Shown: positions 6,130-9,040 of the stretch, piece after piece
Numbering within the stretch: the stretch's first letter is position 1
How the letters are laid out: every line of letters starts with the position of its first letter
DNA from: Hyphomonas sp. UBA5111
GTDB taxonomy: Bacteria > Pseudomonadota > Alphaproteobacteria > Caulobacterales > Hyphomonadaceae
Assembly (NCBI GenBank): GCA_002414505.1
Contig: DHZF01000062.1
Span: forward strand, 1-9,040
DNA length: 9,040 nt
Reading direction: 5' to 3'
Translations under genes and position numbers: made by a program
Notes under the pieces: model-generated
Databases searched by the model: none
The model's input: only the letters and a program-made list of their open reading frames with translations
Told to the model about the DNA's origin: nothing

Positions 6130-7059
6130 ATGAAATTCATCTTCCTGCCCTGGATCATTGCAACGGCAGAGCCGCACCCGACCCAACCGGTCGGCAAGAT
6201 TGAGACGGTTCCGACAGGTACCGGCGTCGAGATTACAGTAAACGGAACGCGCTCTGCGCTGCCCCTGATCTCCGTCTCCGCCATGCCAGGGGATCAGATA
6301 AGCCTGGCTATTCCAAAAGATGCGCACATTGAGATTTCGGACGGGAAATTGAACCGCAACGCGGAGGAAATTGACTGGACCGCGCCGAAGGCGCCGGGGC
6401 TGGCCGAGATGGTGGTTTCGCATCGCGGGGCCGAAACCCGCCTGAACCTGCTGGTGCTGACGCCCTTCGAGAATGGCGTGGATGATTCCCTGAATGGCTA
6501 TCGCATCGGGATGTATGCGCGGCCGTTGCGGGATCTTCCGTCCTATGCCGTGCCCAAGGGGTTTATCGACCTGACGGCGATGCCGGAGGATCTGCATGTC
6601 TCGCCGAATTTCCAGCTCGGCCAGTTCCGCTGCAAGCAGCAGCCCGGACATGAGCCGACCTATTTGCTGATGCAGCCGGACATGCTGGTGAAGCTCGAAA
6701 CCCTTCTTGCGGCCGCCAATGAGAAGGGATGGGAAGCGGACACTTTCTTCGTGATGAGTGGCTATCGCACGCCATTCTATAATGCGGCCATCGGCAATAC
6801 GACGACTTCATCGCGCCATCTCTATGGGGACGCGGCCGACATCTATATTGACCAGGATCGGGACGGACAGATGGATGATCTTGATGGCAATGGCCGGATC
6901 GACAAGGAGGATGCCCGCGCGCTGGTCAGGCTGATCGACGAGCTTGCGGCAGAGCAGCCGGAAGGCTGGGTCGTTGGCGGCGCGTCGGCCTATGGATCAA
7001 ATGCGGCGCATGGGCCGTTCGTGCATGTCGATACAAGAGGCTATTCGGCGCGCTGGTAG
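6130..7059 (+). CDS. M15-family zinc peptidoglycan peptidase with EF-hand-like loops (MepK/YcbK-like context)
   Basis: A 309-residue D-Ala-D-Ala carboxypeptidase/endopeptidase-fold enzyme expected to cut peptidoglycan peptides. It has a very short hydrophobic leader (1-13, ending ATA before EPHP), a beta-rich Ig-like region (about 20-112) and a catalytic M15 domain (about 155-309). Zinc ligands are His230 and Asp237 in SRHLYGDAAD, and His299 in HVD; SGYRTP at 210-215 is also typical. Between the ligands lie two overlapping acidic loops, DQDRDGQMDDLD (241-252) and DLDGNGRIDKED (250-261), both with EF-hand calcium spacing. ATG 6130 is the only usable start before an in-frame stop at 6070, and its ribosome site is weak (only GAG close by). 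The neighbouring L,D-transpeptidase recalls the E. coli ldtD-mepK pair, where MepK cuts 3-3 links. Whether this one is a carboxypeptidase or a 3-3 endopeptidase is open. Confidence 0.85.
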   Translation: MKFIFLPWIIATAEPHPTQPVGKIETVPTGTGVEITVNGTRSALPLISVSAMPGDQISLAIPKDAHIEISDGKLNRNAEEIDWTAPKAPGLAEMVVSHRGAETRLNLLVLTPFENGVDDSLNGYRIGMYARPLRDLPSYAVPKGFIDLTAMPEDLHVSPNFQLGQFRCKQQPGHEPTYLLMQPDMLVKLETLLAAANEKGWEADTFFVMSGYRTPFYNAAIGNTTTSSRHLYGDAADIYIDQDRDGQMDDLDGNGRIDKEDARALVRLIDELAAEQPEGWVVGGASAYGSNAAHGPFVHVDTRGYSARW

Positions 7060-7068
7060 TCAGCCGCC
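7047..7068. terminator. Stem-loop spanning the abutting M15/VOC stop codons
   Basis: GGCG-C-GCTG (7047-7055) pairs with CAGCCGCC (7061-7068), giving eight pairs with C7051 bulged and a 5-nt loop that holds most of the TAG stop. The two genes share no spacer, so any terminator must lie in coding sequence. No U-run follows. It is the weakest of the three convergent-junction hairpins. Confidence 0.3.
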
Positions 7069-7596
7069 CACGGTTTCAGCATTCCACATCTGCATGAAGG
7101 CGGGCGCCGGGGAGGGGGCGAACTCCGTCTCCGACAAGGCATCGAGCGCGCGCTGGCGATCGGCTTCGGTGAACGCGCCCGTGGTCAGGCAGAACTCGAC
7201 CGGATTGTTGTTCGGGTCACGCGTATAGATCGAATGACACCAATTATGGTCGATCTCGAAGACGTCCAATCCGGCGGCGAGCCATTTCTGTTTCCAGCTT
7301 TCCAGTTCTTCCTTCGTATCCACCGAAAAGGAATAATGGTTCGTGGCCGGTGGAAGCTTGGCGGCGGCGTTGAGGTCATAGACATATTCCTCGCTGCCTT
7401 CGGTGTCGTGCAATTCCCAGAAGGCGATGAAGTGGCTGTCATTGCCATCCATGCGGTAGAAGAAATGCTTGCCCCAGCCGCCGCCCATGATCGGGGCGAC
7501 TTCCACCTTGACCAGTTCAAAGCCCATGAGGCCTTCATAGAAGGCGTGCGTCGCTTTCATGTCTTTCGCGGCGAGCGCGAGGTGATGGTAGGCCAT
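7060..7596 (-). CDS. VOC/glyoxalase-fold metalloprotein (dioxygenase or isomerase-like)
   Basis: A 178-residue cytoplasmic protein of the vicinal oxygen chelate superfamily, which covers glyoxalase I, extradiol dioxygenases and resistance proteins. Two beta-alpha-beta-beta-beta modules are visible: the first from YHHLALAAKDMKATHAFYEGLMGFE (1-27) to FIAFWEL (56-62), the second from NHYSFSV (86-92) to DPNNNPVEFCL (127-137). Likely metal ligands are His5 or His4, Glu61, His87 and Glu134. The substrate cannot be read from sequence. A strong AGGAGG (7605-7610 on the plus strand) lies 8 bp before the ATG and inside the end of the upstream gene. That gene's TGA is separated from this ATG by one base, so the two are translationally coupled. 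Its own stop abuts the M15 stop with no gap. Confidence 0.85.
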   Translation of the reverse strand: MAYHHLALAAKDMKATHAFYEGLMGFELVKVEVAPIMGGGWGKHFFYRMDGNDSHFIAFWELHDTEGSEEYVYDLNAAAKLPPATNHYSFSVDTKEELESWKQKWLAAGLDVFEIDHNWCHSIYTRDPNNNPVEFCLTTGAFTEADRQRALDALSETEFAPSPAPAFMQMWNAETVGG

Positions 7597-7597
7597 G

Positions 7598-8239
7598 TCA
7601 GTTTCCTCCTCTGTCGACCATCGACATTACATCCGTATCCGATCCATCCGGCGCGGCGATCTCGACCACGCGGTCATCCACATCATCATATTCCAGTTTC
7701 AGCGCGCGGCTCATGATGGCGTGCATCATATAGGTGCAGGTGATGTAGGTGAATTCGAGGATTTCCTCGTCTGATAATTCCGCTTTCAGGGCCTCGAAGA
7801 CGCCATCGGGCACTCGGCCGCGTTGCAGGACCAGGCCGTCCGTATAGGCGAGCACGGCGCGTTCCAGCGGGCTGAAACAGTCTGCGACCTGCCAATGGGG
7901 GATGGCGGCGATCTGGTCTTCGGTCAGGCCGACATCGCGGCAGGCCTTGCAATGCTGCGAGAAGACGAATTGCGAGCCGACGGCAAAGCCGGCGCGGATC
8001 TGGCCCAGCTCGCGCAGTTTCGGATCGAGTTTGCGGTTCTTTGACCGATAGAACTGGAAGCCTTCGGTCGTGTGCTTGAAGGCATCCGGCACAATGTTGA
8101 AAACCGTCCACCAGTTTCCGGGCGTGCCGGTTTCGGTGCCGGGCTCGGCAATCGGGTCGCGGTCGGCAAACAACAGATCGAAAATCTGGTTGGCAAACGG
8201 ATTGCCGGCTTCGCGGCCCGCCTGTTTCAGTCGTGGCAT
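7598..8239 (-). CDS. Carboxymuconolactone decarboxylase/AhpD-fold protein lacking the redox cysteines
   Basis: A 213-residue all-helical CMD-family protein. The conserved region ELGQIRAGFAVGSQFVFSQHCKACRDVGL (77-105) keeps the family Glu77 and His96. The AhpD peroxidase CxxC positions are Ser89 and Val92, so AhpD-type thiol peroxidase activity is unlikely. CMD members without the cysteines act as decarboxylases or hydrolases or have no known role. I start at ATG 8239, giving MPRLKQ, because GGAGG lies 8 bp upstream. An ATG at 8293 would add 18 residues (MPVILSAWWYTP), but these would be encoded by the ribosome site and the probable promoter. First gene of a two-gene operon with the VOC protein; the pair suggests metabolism of a small organic compound, perhaps aromatic, but that is inference. 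Confidence 0.85.
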   Translation of the reverse strand: MPRLKQAGREAGNPFANQIFDLLFADRDPIAEPGTETGTPGNWWTVFNIVPDAFKHTTEGFQFYRSKNRKLDPKLRELGQIRAGFAVGSQFVFSQHCKACRDVGLTEDQIAAIPHWQVADCFSPLERAVLAYTDGLVLQRGRVPDGVFEALKAELSDEEILEFTYITCTYMMHAIMSRALKLEYDDVDDRVVEIAAPDGSDTDVMSMVDRGGN

Positions 8240-8247
8240 ACGCGTAT

Positions 8248-8252
8248 CCTCC
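8248..8252 (-). promoter_or_regulatory. Ribosome binding site fixing the CMD-family start
   Basis: CCTCC on the plus strand reads GGAGG on the minus strand, 8 bp before ATG 8239. The strong site chooses this start over the upstream ATG at 8293, which has none. Confidence 0.75.
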
Positions 8253-8262
8253 CGGTCGGGAG
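8249..8262. repeat. Inverted repeat over the CMD operon start region
   Basis: CTCCCG-GT-CGGGAG is perfect in both 6-bp arms. It covers most of the ribosome site and touches the predicted -10 box. A separate 10-bp palindrome, ATACGCGTAT (8238-8247), overlaps the start codon. The first could be a repressor operator, or in RNA could hide the ribosome site. Confidence 0.35.
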
Positions 8263-8289
8263 TGTACCACCACGCGGAAAGAATGACAG
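8261..8289 (-). promoter_or_regulatory. Candidate sigma70-like promoter for the CMD-VOC operon
   Basis: Read on the minus strand, CTGTCA (8289-8284) and TACACT (8266-8261) are 17 bp apart; each matches consensus at four of six positions. Transcription would start near 8254, leaving a leader of about 15 nt before ATG 8239. Confidence 0.35.
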
Positions 8290-8349
8290 GCATGACAAGG
8301 GGCCGTCACGCGAGGGAAACGGGCAGGCAGGGCAGGTTTTCAGGGGGAG

Positions 8350-8970
8350 TCAGCCCGAGCTTTCCCACGTTTCCAGCCCGGCGCTGATCTGCGCGGGCAG
8401 CAGCGTGGCCAGCGCGCCAAGCTCTGGCGAGAGTCGAAAGGCGGGCGTTGCTGCGCCGACCATTGGCTTGGGCTCGCCGTTTTTCTGCAGGCGTTTGAGG
8501 GTGCGGGCGAGGCGGAGGGCGTGAGCTTCGGGCGCGGCAATCACGCGCCGGAGCGCGGCGATGCGGGCCATCAGCTTGCGCGGGGAAACGGGTCCATAAC
8601 TGGTACCGGAAATGTCCGGAAAGCCGCCGGGGCCTTCAAAGGCCTGGCGCGCGGGCAGCAGTTTCAGCCGTCTGGGCGAAAGGCGGGGGAAAATGGCCAG
8701 CTCGACGCCCTCGGGCAGGTCGGGCTCTGGTGCGGGATTGGCCGGGGCCGGGCGCGGCTGCGTGGGGGCCAGTTGCAGGCCAAGCGCCATCAGAAGAATC
8801 AGCCGACGGACAATTGTTTCAAGGATGCGGAGCCGGCCGGAAACGCGCTGCGCCAGGCCGCGCCCGATCCGCTTCGGCCCGAGATGCAGGTTCGCCAGCG
8901 CCGACGCATCCAGCACGGCCAGGGCGGCATGCTCCAACCCGCGTTTCAAAATGTCGGTCTGCGCATTCAT
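8350..8970 (-). CDS. Unrecognised basic, proline-rich protein
   Basis: I do not recognise this protein. From ATG 8970 it has 206 residues: an Ala/Leu/Arg-rich N-terminal helical stretch (1-57), a short hydrophobic run RLILLMALGLQLAP (56-69) that may be too short to span a membrane, a proline-rich linker (69-88, PRPAPANPAPEPDLP), and a basic C-terminal part with helices RKLMARIAALRRVIAAPEAHALRLARTLKRL (131-161). No signal peptide or catalytic motif is visible. MNAQTDILKRGLEHAAL looks like a natural start, but no ribosome site precedes it, and the frame stays open to the window edge (a TTG at 9039 would add 23 residues). It lies 110 bp upstream of the CMD-VOC operon on the same strand; that gap holds the likely operon promoter, so it is probably a separate unit. 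Confidence 0.6.
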   Translation of the reverse strand: MNAQTDILKRGLEHAALAVLDASALANLHLGPKRIGRGLAQRVSGRLRILETIVRRLILLMALGLQLAPTQPRPAPANPAPEPDLPEGVELAIFPRLSPRRLKLLPARQAFEGPGGFPDISGTSYGPVSPRKLMARIAALRRVIAAPEAHALRLARTLKRLQKNGEPKPMVGAATPAFRLSPELGALATLLPAQISAGLETWESSG

Positions 8971-9040
8971 GCGGGAAGTATGGGGGAAGGGGTTATCAGA
9001 CGGATAGGGGATCCATTTGGTGGGTATCGCTTCGCTCAAC

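Noticed and set aside
6040..6651. 203-codon minus-strand frame overlapping the M15 gene and its upstream spacer
   Set aside because: Most of it mirrors M15 coding sequence; no motif was seen in its translation.
8240..8293. ATG at 8293 as the CMD-family start
   Set aside because: The extra 18 codons contain a strong ribosome site and a promoter-like pair, and there is no ribosome site before that ATG.

Overview
The window reads as chromosomal DNA of a GC-rich alphaproteobacterium. The anchor is a near-complete CckA hybrid histidine kinase, the cell-cycle kinase that feeds the ChpT-CtrA phosphorelay. Its presence, the codon use and the other protein families suggest the Caulobacterales/Hyphomonadaceae neighbourhood; the family-level placement is inference. 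There are no RNA genes, CRISPR arrays, insertion sequences or phage genes, and the window is densely coding.

Layout, left to right: cckA (+, 37-2625) runs convergently into an Asp-nucleophile alpha/beta hydrolase (-, 2629-3363). A 74-bp divergent spacer with two related inverted repeats separates the hydrolase from a LexA-like S24 autocleaving repressor (+, 3438-4055). The repressor is convergent with a large YcbB/LdtD-type L,D-transpeptidase (-, 4059-5858). A 271-bp divergent spacer (5859-6129) follows, then an M15-family zinc peptidoglycan peptidase carrying two overlapping EF-hand-like loops (+, 6130-7059). That gene meets, with no gap, a two-gene minus-strand operon: a carboxymuconolactone decarboxylase/AhpD-fold protein (7598-8239) upstream of a VOC/glyoxalase-fold protein (7060-7596). 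The last gene is an unrecognised basic, proline-rich protein (-, 8350-8970, possibly extending further upstream).

Two themes connect genes. First, the L,D-transpeptidase and the M15 peptidase are divergent neighbours. Their E. coli counterparts LdtD (YcbB) and MepK (YcbK) are adjacent and respectively make and cut 3-3 peptidoglycan cross-links, so a cell-wall remodelling pair is likely here. Second, all three convergent gene pairs end 0-3 bp apart, and each junction has an inverted repeat within or overlapping coding sequence, which looks like a space-saving way to end transcription.

The most interesting regulatory signal is the pair of matching 16-bp inverted repeats in front of the S24 repressor, a good candidate for its own operator set. 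I found no clear evidence of a wholly new multi-gene system. The least explained pieces are the S24 repressor's regulon, the EF-hand-like insertion in the M15 enzyme and the terminal unknown protein.
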